This document shows, one piece after another, positions 51,101-59,364 of a stretch of 64,000 nucleotides of DNA. The DNA is from Spirochaetales bacterium (lineage in GTDB: Bacteria > Spirochaetota > Spirochaetia > SZUA-6). Location: positions 62,001 through 126,000 of the forward strand of contig JALUUM010000007.1 of assembly GCA_027021365.1 (NCBI GenBank), in the 5' to 3' direction. Within the stretch, counting starts at the first letter, position 1. The number at the start of each line of letters is the position of its first letter. The notes beneath the pieces are model-generated. The model saw only the letters and a list, made by a program, of their open reading frames with translations, ran no database searches and had not been told where the DNA came from. Made by a program: the position numbers and the translations under genes.

Positions 51101-52463
51101 ATTTTTGGACAGCCTCAAAGGGACCCTCATGGTAGAGAGCCGGAACGAGGGCAGATACATCAATACCGGGATAAAGCATCATTTCTCTGCAAAGCCCTAT
51201 GCTACGTCCGACAGAACGCTTTACATACCCTACATGAACGACGGAGCCTATGCTCTTGCTGCAGCATCGAGGTCCTGCGGAATAGATGCAGAGGTTCTAC
51301 CGGTACAGGACGAGGAAGACATAGAACTCGGAAGAAAGTATCTCTCATCCAAGGAATGTTTTCCAATGATATGTACCACGGGAAGCTTTCTTAAAAAAAT
51401 GATGGAGCCTGGCTTCAATCCCAAGAAGGCAGCCTTTTTCATGCCCGACCATGCAGGCCCCTGCAGGTTCGGCCAGTACAACAAAGCGCAGAGGATAGTA
51501 TTCGACAGGCTCGGCTTTCAGGATGTGGAGATAATAGCACCGAGCAACAAGGATTCCTACGCAGGCCTCTCCGGAGGGAATGGCAACAGGTTCAGGTTGG
51601 CGGCACTAAAGGGCATATTTGCCGTGGACCTCCTTAGGAAGCTTGTACAGGAGCGAAGGCCGTACGAACTTATAAAGGGTTCGGCAGATAAGCTGTACAG
51701 GGAAGCGCTGGAAAGAATCATCAGATCCACCGAGAACGGTGCAAAGAACATGGTTTCTGTCATGGCTGATATTGCAGAAGACTTCAGGAATCTTCCCCTT
51801 GCAGACGGCTACAGGAAACCGGTTATTCTCGTTGTGGGAGAAATATTCATGCGGGACAATCCTCCCTGTTCCGGCCATGTGATAGAGAGGCTGGAAAGGC
51901 TCGGTGCGGAGACACACATTGCCCCTTTCAAGGAGTGGATAACGTATTCCACACTGAGGTACACGAGGGACAGCAAATGGAAGGGTGATTTCAACGGATT
52001 GCTGAAATCGAAACTTCAGGCTTTCTTTACGGCATTGATTGCAAGAAACCTCGACTCCGCAGTCGAGGGAGTGGCAAACATGTCTCGCGAGGTTCCAGTT
52101 GCAGAGATGCTTGAAAGCTCAGAGCCTTACATAGGCAAAGACTACGACGGTGATCCTCCCGTTGCAATCGGAACGGCCGCTTCCCTCTTTCCAAAGGGAA
52201 TATCCGGCGTCGTAAATATTCTTCCCTTCATGTGTGCACCGGGTACGATAATCAATTCCGTTTCATCCTCCTTCAGGGCGGATCACAACAACCTCCCGTG
52301 GCTAAACATAGACTATGACGGCCAGGACAATGCAAGTATCGAGACGAAGCTGGAAGCTTTCGTCTACCAGGCAACGGAGTATGCAAAGCACAACGGGCTG
52401 CTTGTAGGCAAGGAAGACGAAGTGGGCTCAAGAGATAGGCCTCTTAAAGTGAGGCAGAGATGA
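48144..52463 (+). CDS. Large acyl-CoA dehydratase activase-type protein (BadF/HgdC ATPase, two copies)
   Basis: A 1439-residue cytoplasmic protein. Two tandem ASKHA ATPase domains (about 1-270 and 310-590) each have a phosphate loop (LLGIDIGSISVNTV; YLGLDIGSLSTNVV) and the cluster-bridging cysteine motif CAAGTGSFL near 130 and 446. Residues about 605-640 carry TCKSCPNQCEIRR and GGRCEKWE, then a DUF2229-type 2-hydroxyacyl-CoA-dehydratase-like region with several cysteines (TAETCFPVEV, SNFRCGPDSF, SKECFPMICTT, DHAGPCRFGQYN, MCAPGTI). Such long fused proteins occur in many anaerobes and probably use ATP to drive low-potential electrons. AGAGGAG precedes the ATG at 48144. Its place behind ArsR, ATPase and permease genes is unusual. 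The substrate is unknown. Confidence 0.87.
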   Translation: MNILLGIDIGSISVNTVVMNEEMELLEEHYTWCHGKPFHVLHGVLRDILERYPNDKVARIAFTGTGGEVATKLLGGSFVNEVVAQSASVIKMYPGTKSIIEMGGEDSKLILLETREARSLLKDFSMNSMCAAGTGSFLDQQAKRIGVSIVDEFEELALKSEDPPRIAGRCSVFAKSDMIHLQQIATPVHDIVAGLCFAVARNFKSNLAMGKEIEKPVVFQGGVAANRGVVRAFKEILNLSDDELIIPEHHASMGAIGALIHVTENSIQGQAFKGLDELEEYLKGNHSEGKYLEPLSAPEVSLNKEVHFEPPTGKNVGKRLPVYLGLDIGSLSTNVVLIDDNDKVVARRYLPTASKPLEALRRGLSEIYEEVGEYVEVKAAGTTGSGRYLTGDFIGADTIQNEITAQATAAIAFDPTVDTIFEIGGQDSKYISIENGVVTDFEMNKVCAAGTGSFLEEQAEKLNINIVQEFGELALGAERPAALGDRCTVFMESDLNAHQQKGVTTDNLVGGLAYSIVLNYLEKVVGTKRIGKHIFFQGGVANNRAVVAAFEKITGKKITVPPHFDVTGAIGAAMLARKYMKENNGKKSRFKGFDISKIPYTVDKFTCKSCPNQCEIRRVRIEGEKRPLYYGGRCEKWELPERKGKGKDIPNYYEEVTRLLMGDFKDQPYGGKHSGNGNGRKTIGIPRALMLYYAHFPFWRTFFEELGFKVVLSRPTDKKMVTEALTMLTAETCFPVEVIYGHVKDLLDRGTDYIFLPFVVDEKAEDNNPTVNYNCPWIQSHPYMVRSALQGTEDQKKLLIPTLHFHYFDRALKKDLSRYFHEQFGLPVSSVLKAIELADREQTEFNRKIRQRGREVLENLPKDKVPAVILGRPYNTEDPMLNLGLVEKLKNLDVIPIPIDFLPLEDEDIFKDYYMMYWPNGQKIIAASRIIARDKHLTAVYMSNFRCGPDSFIQHYVREEMGNKPYLQLEVDEHSADAGMITRLEAFLDSLKGTLMVESRNEGRYINTGIKHHFSAKPYATSDRTLYIPYMNDGAYALAAASRSCGIDAEVLPVQDEEDIELGRKYLSSKECFPMICTTGSFLKKMMEPGFNPKKAAFFMPDHAGPCRFGQYNKAQRIVFDRLGFQDVEIIAPSNKDSYAGLSGGNGNRFRLAALKGIFAVDLLRKLVQERRPYELIKGSADKLYREALERIIRSTENGAKNMVSVMADIAEDFRNLPLADGYRKPVILVVGEIFMRDNPPCSGHVIERLERLGAETHIAPFKEWITYSTLRYTRDSKWKGDFNGLLKSKLQAFFTALIARNLDSAVEGVANMSREVPVAEMLESSEPYIGKDYDGDPPVAIGTAASLFPKGISGVVNILPFMCAPGTIINSVSSSFRADHNNLPWLNIDYDGQDNASIETKLEAFVYQATEYAKHNGLLVGKEDEVGSRDRPLKVRQR

Positions 52464-52471
52464 ATCCGGAC

Positions 52472-52499
52472 AGGGCTCCGTGCAACCCCGGAACCCTGC
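52472..52499 (+). terminator. Hairpin after the activase gene
   Basis: CAGGGCTCCG (52472-52481) pairs with CGGAACCCTG (52490-52499), one mismatch, 8-nt loop. T content after it is modest, so termination may be partial. Confidence 0.5.
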
Positions 52500-52517
52500 C
52501 GCTCTGATTTCCCGAGC

Positions 52518-52576
52518 TTGACATGACTCCACTAATGTATAATCATTGACATGTATATGTTTAAATTACCAAATAG
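52518..52576 (+). promoter_or_regulatory. Promoter and ArsR-type operator of the second ArsR gene
   Basis: TTGACA (52518-52523) and TATAAT (52538-52543) are consensus boxes but only 14 nt apart. ATTACCAAATAG (52565-52576) lies 9 bp before the ATG and is identical to the motif at 45238-45249. Confidence 0.5.
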
Positions 52577-52585
52577 GAAATAAGG

Positions 52586-52906
52586 ATGAAGGAAAAGGAA
52601 AAGCTCTATTTCGATGAAAGGGCAAAGATGATAAAAGCCATGGCGCACCCTACAAGACTGTACATCCTGACAAAACTAAAGGAAGCCGAGCACTGCGTAT
52701 GCGAACTCACCGAGATGCTTGGCTTCGATGCTTCCACCATTTCCAAGCACCTCTCGGTGTTGAAAAACGCAGGCCTTGTCTCCGATGACAAGAGGGGCCT
52801 CAATGTGTACTACAGGCTGGAAAACCCCTGTATTCTCGACATACTCGAATGTGTAGACAGTGCGATACGTAAAAAGCTGAAATCGCAAATGAACATGCTA
52901 AAATGA
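52586..52906 (+). CDS. ArsR-family metalloid-type repressor
   Basis: A 106-residue winged-helix repressor: KMIKAMAHPTRLYILTKLKE, then HCVCELTEMLGFDASTISKH and LSVLKNAGLVSDDKRGLNVY. Cys37 and Cys39 form the CVC pair that senses As(III)/Sb(III) in ArsR proteins; the third cysteine of E. coli ArsR is absent. It closely parallels the ArsR half of the 45267 fusion and shares its upstream motif, so the two probably bind the same sites. AAATAAGG precedes the ATG. It is separated from the activase by 122 bp and has its own promoter. Confidence 0.9.
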   Translation: MKEKEKLYFDERAKMIKAMAHPTRLYILTKLKEAEHCVCELTEMLGFDASTISKHLSVLKNAGLVSDDKRGLNVYYRLENPCILDILECVDSAIRKKLKSQMNMLK

Positions 52907-52927
52907 TCAGGGCTTCAAAGCTCTATC

Positions 52928-53956
52928 CTACCCAACCGGCCTACTGGCCATCTTCACTACGGTCTCCCGGCTAGCCCTCTGTAACCGTACCGGCGGAAGG
53001 CCCCTTAGTATCAGCTCCAGGTCGTCTGTTACCATCTCTCCCATGAGCTTGTATGCCTCATCGATTCCCCCCGCCCTGTGAGCGGAGAGAATGACATTGT
53101 CCAGTTTTCTCAAGGTGCTCTCCTTCCCGTAGGGTTCTTCCGGAAAGACATCTATGGCAGCCCTGATATCGCCCTTCTTAAGACGCCTGGTCATGGCATC
53201 GAAATCTACCAGGGAGGCCCTGCTTGCAAGTATCAAGATCGAGCCGCTCTCTATGAGGGAAAATCCCTTCTCTCCGAGCATCGCCCGGTTCTCGGAGGTA
53301 GCCCCTGCAAGAATGAATATTACCTTCGAATCCGAAAGCAGTCTGGAAAGTGAAACAGGCCTGCATCCAAGCTCTCTCAAGTAGTTGTCCGGCAACCAGG
53401 GATCGTACACTGAAATCGAGGCTGCAAATGGGGAAAGCAGCTTTAGGAGTGCCCGTCCGACATTCCCAAGTCCGATTATGCCTACGTTCTTGCCTGCAAG
53501 CAGAAATGAGCCTGCATTGGATGCTCTTCCGTAGCGTTCCCTCCCCTCCCGAAAGAGCCTGTCATTTGGTACGATTTCCCTTGCAAGAGAAATGGCAAAT
53601 CCCAGTGATATCTCTGCAACGGCCCTGGAAAAGGCAACACCAGCATTCAGTACGTATATTCCATGGGAAAAGCAGTAGTCATAGTCGATATTCTGAAGAA
53701 AGTTTCCCTCTACATTAACGATTGCCTTTAGTCTCTTCGCCTTCAAAAGCCTCGAGGTGGGAAGGTTAGTCTGTCCGACAATGGCAAAGGAATCCCCTAT
53801 ATGCTCCTCCACCATCGAATCCGGCATCCTTTCACCCTCCCAGGATACTATGTCAAAGAGAGATTCAAACCTTTGCCTGTCCCTCTCGGTAAATATCAAA
53901 TCCATACTTCTCGGATATGGATCAAAGAGAAGCTTGGCCCTTTTCCCTTTACTCAT
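52928..53956 (-). CDS. D-isomer-specific 2-hydroxyacid dehydrogenase
   Basis: A 342-residue NAD-dependent dehydrogenase. The NAD loop is VGIIGLGNVGRALLKLL followed by YDPWLP; the catalytic Arg, Glu and His are in ILASRASLVDFDAM, DVFPEEPYG and VILSAHRAGG. I use the ATG at 53956 because GAGGTG lies just upstream; an in-frame GTG at 53965 is part of that ribosome site. It is the last gene of the 60663-52928 operon, and its ribosome site overlaps the ROK stop. It probably reduces a 2-keto acid or oxidises a hydroxyacid or sugar acid formed by the operon. Confidence 0.87.
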   Translation of the reverse strand: MSKGKRAKLLFDPYPRSMDLIFTERDRQRFESLFDIVSWEGERMPDSMVEEHIGDSFAIVGQTNLPTSRLLKAKRLKAIVNVEGNFLQNIDYDYCFSHGIYVLNAGVAFSRAVAEISLGFAISLAREIVPNDRLFREGRERYGRASNAGSFLLAGKNVGIIGLGNVGRALLKLLSPFAASISVYDPWLPDNYLRELGCRPVSLSRLLSDSKVIFILAGATSENRAMLGEKGFSLIESGSILILASRASLVDFDAMTRRLKKGDIRAAIDVFPEEPYGKESTLRKLDNVILSAHRAGGIDEAYKLMGEMVTDDLELILRGLPPVRLQRASRETVVKMASRPVG

Positions 53957-53966
53957 TTTTTTCACC

Positions 53967-55178
53967 TCAAGATAGTTTTAGAATCTCCTGCCTCCAGTAG
54001 GTCTCCCTTGCAAGCAGAGCCGCACCGTAGGATTCATTGTCCGATGAATAGTTACAGAACTCCAGCTTGAAATCGGCCAGGAACTCGGATATCACCCTGT
54101 TCCGAACCCTCTGCCATATGGCTCCCTCTATGTAATCCTTCAGAACCGAATTCGGACCCGTTATGAGGATCGCCTTCGGATTGAAAAAAAGTATGATATT
54201 CGACACGGCATCGCCTATCATGAGACCTATATCGAATAGTACCTTCCTCGTGAGGTTATCCCCGTTTCCAGCGGCCTCCAGAACATCATCGAGCTTCTCG
54301 AACCTCTTGTCATGAAAATCGTGGCTGTGCATGGTGGAAACGATTATCTCACCCTTCCTGTCGTTCAGGTGATGAAGTATCCCGTCCACGGAGGCAACGG
54401 TTTCCAGGCAACCGATGTTCCCGCAATGGCACCGGTATCCATCCGGCTCCACTATCATGTGCCCGATCTCGCCGGCAAAGCCGTGTGAACCCTTGTATAT
54501 CTCACCGTTTACGAAAACTCCTCCGCCAACTCCGTATCCGAGATGAATTATCACGAAGTTGTCTATTCCCCTTCCGCTGCCTGCCGTACTGGCATAGTAG
54601 GTGACCGTTCTCGCAACATCCTCGATTATCACTTCGATTCCGTACTTCTCCTGAAGAAGCTCCTTTATATTGATATTTGACACGCCGGGAATCCTTAATC
54701 CCCTCAGCCAGATTCCCTTCTCCGTATCCACTATGCCTGGTATTCCCATCCCGATCATCCGGAGTCTGCCAATGTCCGAAACATTGGCCTTCATGAAATC
54801 ATCGATCTTACCGATGAGACGCTCTATGAAACCATCGATATTTCTACTTTCACTCTCATATTCGAAGGAATACTCCCCCTCTTCAAGAAGTCTGCCAAGG
54901 GAATCCACCAGAACTATTATTATGGAGTTTATATCCGCCGAAACCCCGAGGAAGTATCCCGAATCGGGCTTTATCCTGTACTTGCTGGAGGGCCTTCCCC
55001 TCCTTGAGGGTATGTCTCCGCTCTCCTCTACCAGTCCCTTTTTCAACAGCGAATCCACCGCCGTCGATACGAGAAAATTACTGAGCCTCGTCTGTTCGGA
55101 AATCTCACTCTTCGTGGCATTGCGGTTGAAATACAGTACCTTGAGAGTCTCGAGCTCATTCTTCAACAGTTTCATCAT
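53967..55178 (-). CDS. ROK-family regulator (NagC/XylR type)
   Basis: A 403-residue ROK protein with an N-terminal winged helix (ATKSEISEQTRLSNFLVSTA, VDSLLKKGLVEE) and a sugar-kinase-like body. The zinc motif CHCGNIGCLETVAS is present and GVGGGVFVNGEIYKGSHGFAGEIGH is the family signature. A regulator role is favoured over kinase because of the HTH. It sits inside the importer operon, and a 13-bp direct repeat flanking the operon's -35 box is its likely target. The inducer is probably the imported sugar or its phosphate. Confidence 0.9.
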   Translation of the reverse strand: MMKLLKNELETLKVLYFNRNATKSEISEQTRLSNFLVSTAVDSLLKKGLVEESGDIPSRRGRPSSKYRIKPDSGYFLGVSADINSIIIVLVDSLGRLLEEGEYSFEYESESRNIDGFIERLIGKIDDFMKANVSDIGRLRMIGMGIPGIVDTEKGIWLRGLRIPGVSNINIKELLQEKYGIEVIIEDVARTVTYYASTAGSGRGIDNFVIIHLGYGVGGGVFVNGEIYKGSHGFAGEIGHMIVEPDGYRCHCGNIGCLETVASVDGILHHLNDRKGEIIVSTMHSHDFHDKRFEKLDDVLEAAGNGDNLTRKVLFDIGLMIGDAVSNIILFFNPKAILITGPNSVLKDYIEGAIWQRVRNRVISEFLADFKLEFCNYSSDNESYGAALLARETYWRQEILKLS

Positions 55179-55182
55179 CCTG

Positions 55183-56226
55183 CTAACGCAATTTTATGCG
55201 TTTCCCCTTTGAAGCACTTTCATATATTGCCAGTATGATTTCTACCGATTTTCTAGCCTCGATTCCGTCGACAACAAGTCCCTCCCTTTCATCCAGGGCA
55301 TTTACGAAATTTTCAAACTGCATCCTGTGGCCGGTAAAATCGATCGCAGAGGGATCCGAAGCCCCTCCCTTTGCCTCCTCCTTTTTCCCGAGCTCTTCCC
55401 TTACCCTCCTGTCTTTCTCACCTTCGTCGGCAAAAGACCAGACATTGAAGTGATCTTCTTCCAGAACAGCGCTTCCCCTTGTTCCGGATATCTCTATACG
55501 TTTGAGGAACCCCGGATATATGGCCGTCGTTCCCTCTATAACTCCCAATGCACCGTTTTCGAACTGCAATGCCGCCACTGCGGTATCCTCGACCTCTATC
55601 CTCTCATGGCCGAGTATACCTGAAAATGCTGAAACAGAGGAGACCTTCCCCATGTACCACTGTAGAAGGTCTATAGCGTGTATCGACTGGTTCATCAAAG
55701 CTCCGCCTCCGTCCAGTGCCTTTGTACCCTTCCATCCTCCCTTGTCATAGTACTCCTGGCTCCTGAACCACTTTATATAGGCATCTCCCAGAACGAGCTT
55801 TCCGAATCTATTGCCAGATACCGCTTCTTTGAGAATCCGGGAAGCCTCGTAAAACCTCGATTGAAAAACACCACCCAGTTGAAGCCCCTTTTTCGCATAG
55901 GCATCGATTATCTTGTCACATCTCGAAAGCGTAATCTCCAGTGGTTTCTCTACTATCGCATGTTTTCCCGCCTCCGCTGCCGCAAGGGCATAGTCGACGT
56001 GGGCACCCGAGGGAGTACAGATCGTAACTATATCCAATTCACTGTCAGAGAGAAAGGCTTTGAAATCACTGTAGCCCCTGCATCCGTACTCCTTGGCAAA
56101 TCTCTTCGCCTTTTCCTCGCTCCTCGAGAAACATGCAACAAGCCTGCCATTGTCCATCGCTCCTATCGCCTTGGCATGGAAAGCTGATATCATTCCTATA
56201 CCTACTATCCCAAAACCGTAACTCAT
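55183..56226 (-). CDS. Gfo/Idh/MocA-family oxidoreductase
   Basis: A 347-residue NAD(P)-dependent sugar or cyclitol dehydrogenase. The Rossmann loop is FGIVGIGMISAFHAKAIGAM, the catalytic-lysine motif HAIVEKPLEITLSRCD, and the C-terminal domain has DGGGALMNQSIHAIDLLQWY with the conserved His. GGAGAG precedes the ATG, which overlaps the DegT stop (ATGA). Together with the aminotransferase it could convert a hydroxyl to a keto group before or after transamination. Substrate unassigned. Confidence 0.9.
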   Translation of the reverse strand: MSYGFGIVGIGMISAFHAKAIGAMDNGRLVACFSRSEEKAKRFAKEYGCRGYSDFKAFLSDSELDIVTICTPSGAHVDYALAAAEAGKHAIVEKPLEITLSRCDKIIDAYAKKGLQLGGVFQSRFYEASRILKEAVSGNRFGKLVLGDAYIKWFRSQEYYDKGGWKGTKALDGGGALMNQSIHAIDLLQWYMGKVSSVSAFSGILGHERIEVEDTAVAALQFENGALGVIEGTTAIYPGFLKRIEISGTRGSAVLEEDHFNVWSFADEGEKDRRVREELGKKEEAKGGASDPSAIDFTGHRMQFENFVNALDEREGLVVDGIEARKSVEIILAIYESASKGKRIKLR

Positions 56227-57467
56227 ATCTTCTCTCCTCTGTAATAGTTTGCAACCTTTTCAGTTGCCTTTATCATATCATCAATATCCCTGTCTGTGTA
56301 GAACTCCGTTATGTTGAAGTTGAAGGTATGTTCAAAGGCATCCTCGGCATTGGGACACAACCCCTTCGGGTAACTTATATTCGTTTCCAGATCCTTTGAA
56401 ACAAAGGGGAGCATGCTTTTGGGAAATGCACTTCTATTCTGAAATATGTCATACATGTATACCGGCATTCCTCCGGTAATCTTGTTAGGTTCAGATGGTA
56501 TTCCCTCGGCTTCCAGAGCCTTGCAAAACTCTTCGACAGGAACAGGGATAATACCGGGATCGATACGTACCACCAGGAGGAAAAAAGAATGAACCGATCC
56601 TTCGGGAACCTTCTGTGGTACTATCCCTTCTATCTTTTTCAATCCCTCTATCAACCTCATGCCAAGCTTGTTTCTTCTGCCTACTATGCTCTTCACCTTT
56701 TCCAGTTGTGCAATTGCTACAGCTCCCTGAAGTTCTGTCATCTGGTAGTTTGGCGCAAGAAAGTAGGGGTTTCTCTTTCTCCCGTCACGGAAGTAGCATT
56801 TATCAACGAAAAGCTTGATATTCTCCTCCAGATCTTCTCTGTTCGTCATGACCATTCCACCCGAACCGGTCGATATCAATTTGAAATGATTCAAACTGAA
56901 GGTTGAAACATCTCCGAAGGTGCCACAGAGCCTACCCCTGTAATGGGTGTAATGAGCCTGAGCACAATCCTCAACTACCGGGAGGTTATGTTTTTCTGCG
57001 ATCTTCATCAACCTGTCCATATCAGCGGAAAGTCCCGCATGATGTACCACTAGAATGGCACCGGTTCTATCATTGATAAGGCTCTCGACACTATCAGGGT
57101 CCATGTTATATGTTTCGGGGTCGATGTCCGCAAATCTCGGTATCAGCAACTGATAGAGAACACCCGTAAGTGAGCCCATATCAGTGATTGACGAGGTTAT
57201 TATCTCGGTACCGGGCGGAAGTTCCAGGGACCCCAATGCAATATGTACAGCTGCCGTACCGGAGGAGCAACCATTACAGTACTTCATACCGTACATGGCA
57301 GACATCAACCTTTCCATTTGTCTTACCTTGGTCCCGAAGACGTAGAACAGAATATCACTCTCTATCACCTCGGTAAGCTGGTCCAGTTCCTCCTTCCCAA
57401 GCCTCCTGCCATTTCCGAATGGGGTTACCTTTGTTTTTGGGCCTCCGAATATTGCCAGCTTTTCCAT
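56223..57467 (-). CDS. DegT/DnrJ/EryC1/StrS-family sugar aminotransferase
   Basis: A 414-residue PLP aminotransferase of the VI/DegT group. Features: LAIFGGPKTKVTPFGNGRRL start, YCNGCSSGTAAVHIALGSLE, VVEDCAQAHYTHYRGRLCGT and the PLP lysine in FSLNHFKLISTGSGGMVMTN. I choose the ATG at 57467 with GGGAGG 7 nt upstream; the ATG at 57488 lies before that site. Such enzymes usually make amino sugars for antibiotics or cell envelopes; here it sits directly behind a sugar importer and before an oxidoreductase, which hints at a catabolic use such as removing the amino group of an aminosugar or aminocyclitol. Confidence 0.88.
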   Translation of the reverse strand: MEKLAIFGGPKTKVTPFGNGRRLGKEELDQLTEVIESDILFYVFGTKVRQMERLMSAMYGMKYCNGCSSGTAAVHIALGSLELPPGTEIITSSITDMGSLTGVLYQLLIPRFADIDPETYNMDPDSVESLINDRTGAILVVHHAGLSADMDRLMKIAEKHNLPVVEDCAQAHYTHYRGRLCGTFGDVSTFSLNHFKLISTGSGGMVMTNREDLEENIKLFVDKCYFRDGRKRNPYFLAPNYQMTELQGAVAIAQLEKVKSIVGRRNKLGMRLIEGLKKIEGIVPQKVPEGSVHSFFLLVVRIDPGIIPVPVEEFCKALEAEGIPSEPNKITGGMPVYMYDIFQNRSAFPKSMLPFVSKDLETNISYPKGLCPNAEDAFEHTFNFNITEFYTDRDIDDMIKATEKVANYYRGEKI

Positions 57468-57492
57468 TTTATATCCTCCCTGTATCATTACT

Positions 57493-58338
57493 CTAAAATT
57501 TCAATCCTGTCGTAGCTATTCCCTTTATCACGAACCTCTGCAGTAAGAGGTATATCACTATCATCGGTATCGTTGCTATCGATGTTGCGGCCATCAAGGG
57601 CCCGAAACTAATATGGTAAGGGTCCTTGAAAAATGCTATTCCCACGGTAATCGTTCTTAAGTACTTGGAGTTTATTATTATCACAGGCCAGAGAAAGTCA
57701 TTCCATGAATCTATAAATAGAATCAGTGTAACAGTAGCTATAACGCTCTTCACCAGTGGGGCAACGATTGTTGTTACTATTCTAACCTCACCGGCCCCGT
57801 CTATTCTTGCAGCATCAATAAGGTCACCTGGCATCCCTTTTATCGTCTGTCTCATAAAAAAGACGGCAAAGGCACTTGCAAAATTTGGGGCAAGTATCCC
57901 CGGAAATGTGTCTATCCAACCGAGTCTTGCCATAAGAATGTAGAGTGAGACTGAGGTAACCTGAATCGGCACCATCAACGTGGAGAGAATAAGGATAAAG
58001 AAGAGATTTTGAAGCGGGAACCTGTAGATTGCAAAGGCATACCCGGCAAAAAGGCCAAAAATCACGGAGCATCCAACAGATATGATGGCAACTATGAGAC
58101 TGTTTCTGTAATATAAAAGAAAAGGAGCCTTTGCCATTGCATCCATGTAGTGCTCCGTGGTAGGCGGTTGAGGCCACCATTTTGGCGGGAAACTTACAAG
58201 GTTTTCCGGTATCTGCAGAGATGCGACAATCATCCAGTAAAAGGGAAGAACCATCAGAACACCAAAAGCAAACAGTAAGAGGTATGCGATGGACGTTGCC
58301 GAAATCTCTCCTGTCCTCTTCAAGACCTGTACTTTCAT
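57493..58338 (-). CDS. Carbohydrate ABC transporter permease (MalG type)
   Basis: Six-helix inner-membrane permease of about 281 residues. The EAA loop reads DAARIDGAGEVRIVTTIVAP. The ATG at 58338 is taken as start; a TTG at 58347 would overlap the upstream gene stop. C-terminal GLKF ending and LQRFVIKGIATTG are typical. It pairs with the 58344-59234 MalF-type subunit. No ATPase gene is present in the window, so an unlinked ATPase must energise it. Confidence 0.88.
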   Translation of the reverse strand: MKVQVLKRTGEISATSIAYLLLFAFGVLMVLPFYWMIVASLQIPENLVSFPPKWWPQPPTTEHYMDAMAKAPFLLYYRNSLIVAIISVGCSVIFGLFAGYAFAIYRFPLQNLFFILILSTLMVPIQVTSVSLYILMARLGWIDTFPGILAPNFASAFAVFFMRQTIKGMPGDLIDAARIDGAGEVRIVTTIVAPLVKSVIATVTLILFIDSWNDFLWPVIIINSKYLRTITVGIAFFKDPYHISFGPLMAATSIATIPMIVIYLLLQRFVIKGIATTGLKF

Positions 58339-58343
58339 ACCAT

Positions 58344-59234
58344 TCAAATCTCCATCCTTCTGCTTATCCAGTACTGAACGACTGTAATAAGCATAACCGA
58401 TACGAAAAGAACAAAGGCCTCTGCAGAGGCGTATCCGAAACGATAATTCAAAAATGCCTGGTTGTATATCTGAAGCACAACCACCGTACTGGCCTCTGCC
58501 GGCCCACCTGCAGTCAATACGAAAACCTGGTCGAAGACCTTTAGGGAAAGAATGGTGTTGTAAATGATGACGAAGAAGATTGTTGGTACGATCATAGGAA
58601 TCGTTATCCTGAAAAATTTCGTAACAGGTCCAGCACCGTCTATCGTAGCCGCTTCGTATATCATATCCGGAATATTCTGGAGCCCTGCTATGAAAATCAC
58701 CATGTTATAGCCCAGGCTCTTCCAGATACTGAATATCACTATACACATCAGGGCATCACGGGAGGAGGCAGTCCAACCCCTCGTGGGAAGACCAACGAGT
58801 CTCAACAACATGTTGAACAAACCAAACTTAGGATCGTAGAGGTAGCCCCATACAACTGCTGCTGCCACCGTACTCGTTATGTAGGGAATAAAGTAAATTG
58901 CCTTGAAAAATGCTCCCAGCTTCATCTTCGAATTGAACATGGAAGCAAGAACCAGCCCTAGAAAACCCGAAATGAATACTATGTAAAGGGCATATATAAA
59001 GGTGTTCTTGATTGCTCTGATGAATGAATCATCCTGAAGAAGAAGTGCAAAATTCTTAAGTCCCACCCAGCTGTAACGCCTTGCAACTATCTCCACTTTG
59101 AAAAAGCTGAATACCAGTGTCTGAAGGGCAGGATAAACCCTGAAGAGTCCAAAGAAAATGAGTACCGGAGAAATAAACAGGTAGGCGTAGAACCATCGTT
59201 CTTTTCTTGCCCTGGTCAAAAAAGTATCCTGCAA
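58344..59234 (-). CDS. Carbohydrate ABC transporter permease (MalF type)
   Basis: Six-helix permease, 296 residues, starting at TTG 59234 (GGAG close upstream; no ATG is available before the first helix). EAA loop EAATIDGAGPVTKFFRITIP and DQVFVLTAGGPAEASTVVVL are family signatures. It follows the binding-protein gene after a 130-bp gap containing a hairpin. Forms the channel with the MalG-type partner. Confidence 0.88.
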   Translation of the reverse strand: MQDTFLTRARKERWFYAYLFISPVLIFFGLFRVYPALQTLVFSFFKVEIVARRYSWVGLKNFALLLQDDSFIRAIKNTFIYALYIVFISGFLGLVLASMFNSKMKLGAFFKAIYFIPYITSTVAAAVVWGYLYDPKFGLFNMLLRLVGLPTRGWTASSRDALMCIVIFSIWKSLGYNMVIFIAGLQNIPDMIYEAATIDGAGPVTKFFRITIPMIVPTIFFVIIYNTILSLKVFDQVFVLTAGGPAEASTVVVLQIYNQAFLNYRFGYASAEAFVLFVSVMLITVVQYWISRRMEI

Positions 59235-59272
59235 TTTCTCCTTACTCCCTCTCCAAACATTTAAAATGGATA

Positions 59273-59303
59273 CCCCGGGCCACTCATCTGCAGCGACCCG
59301 GGA
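59273..59303 (-). other. CCCGGG hairpin between binding-protein and permease genes
   Basis: CCCGGG at 59274-59279 and 59297-59302 can pair (6 bp plus one G-U pair) with a 17-nt loop. It occupies the same place as the hairpin in the 32308-32338 operon. Confidence 0.55.
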
Positions 59304-59364
59304 ATCAATTAAAACTTTAAAGACCCGTTATCATGCAAACTGACATTTTACCTGCCATTCCATC

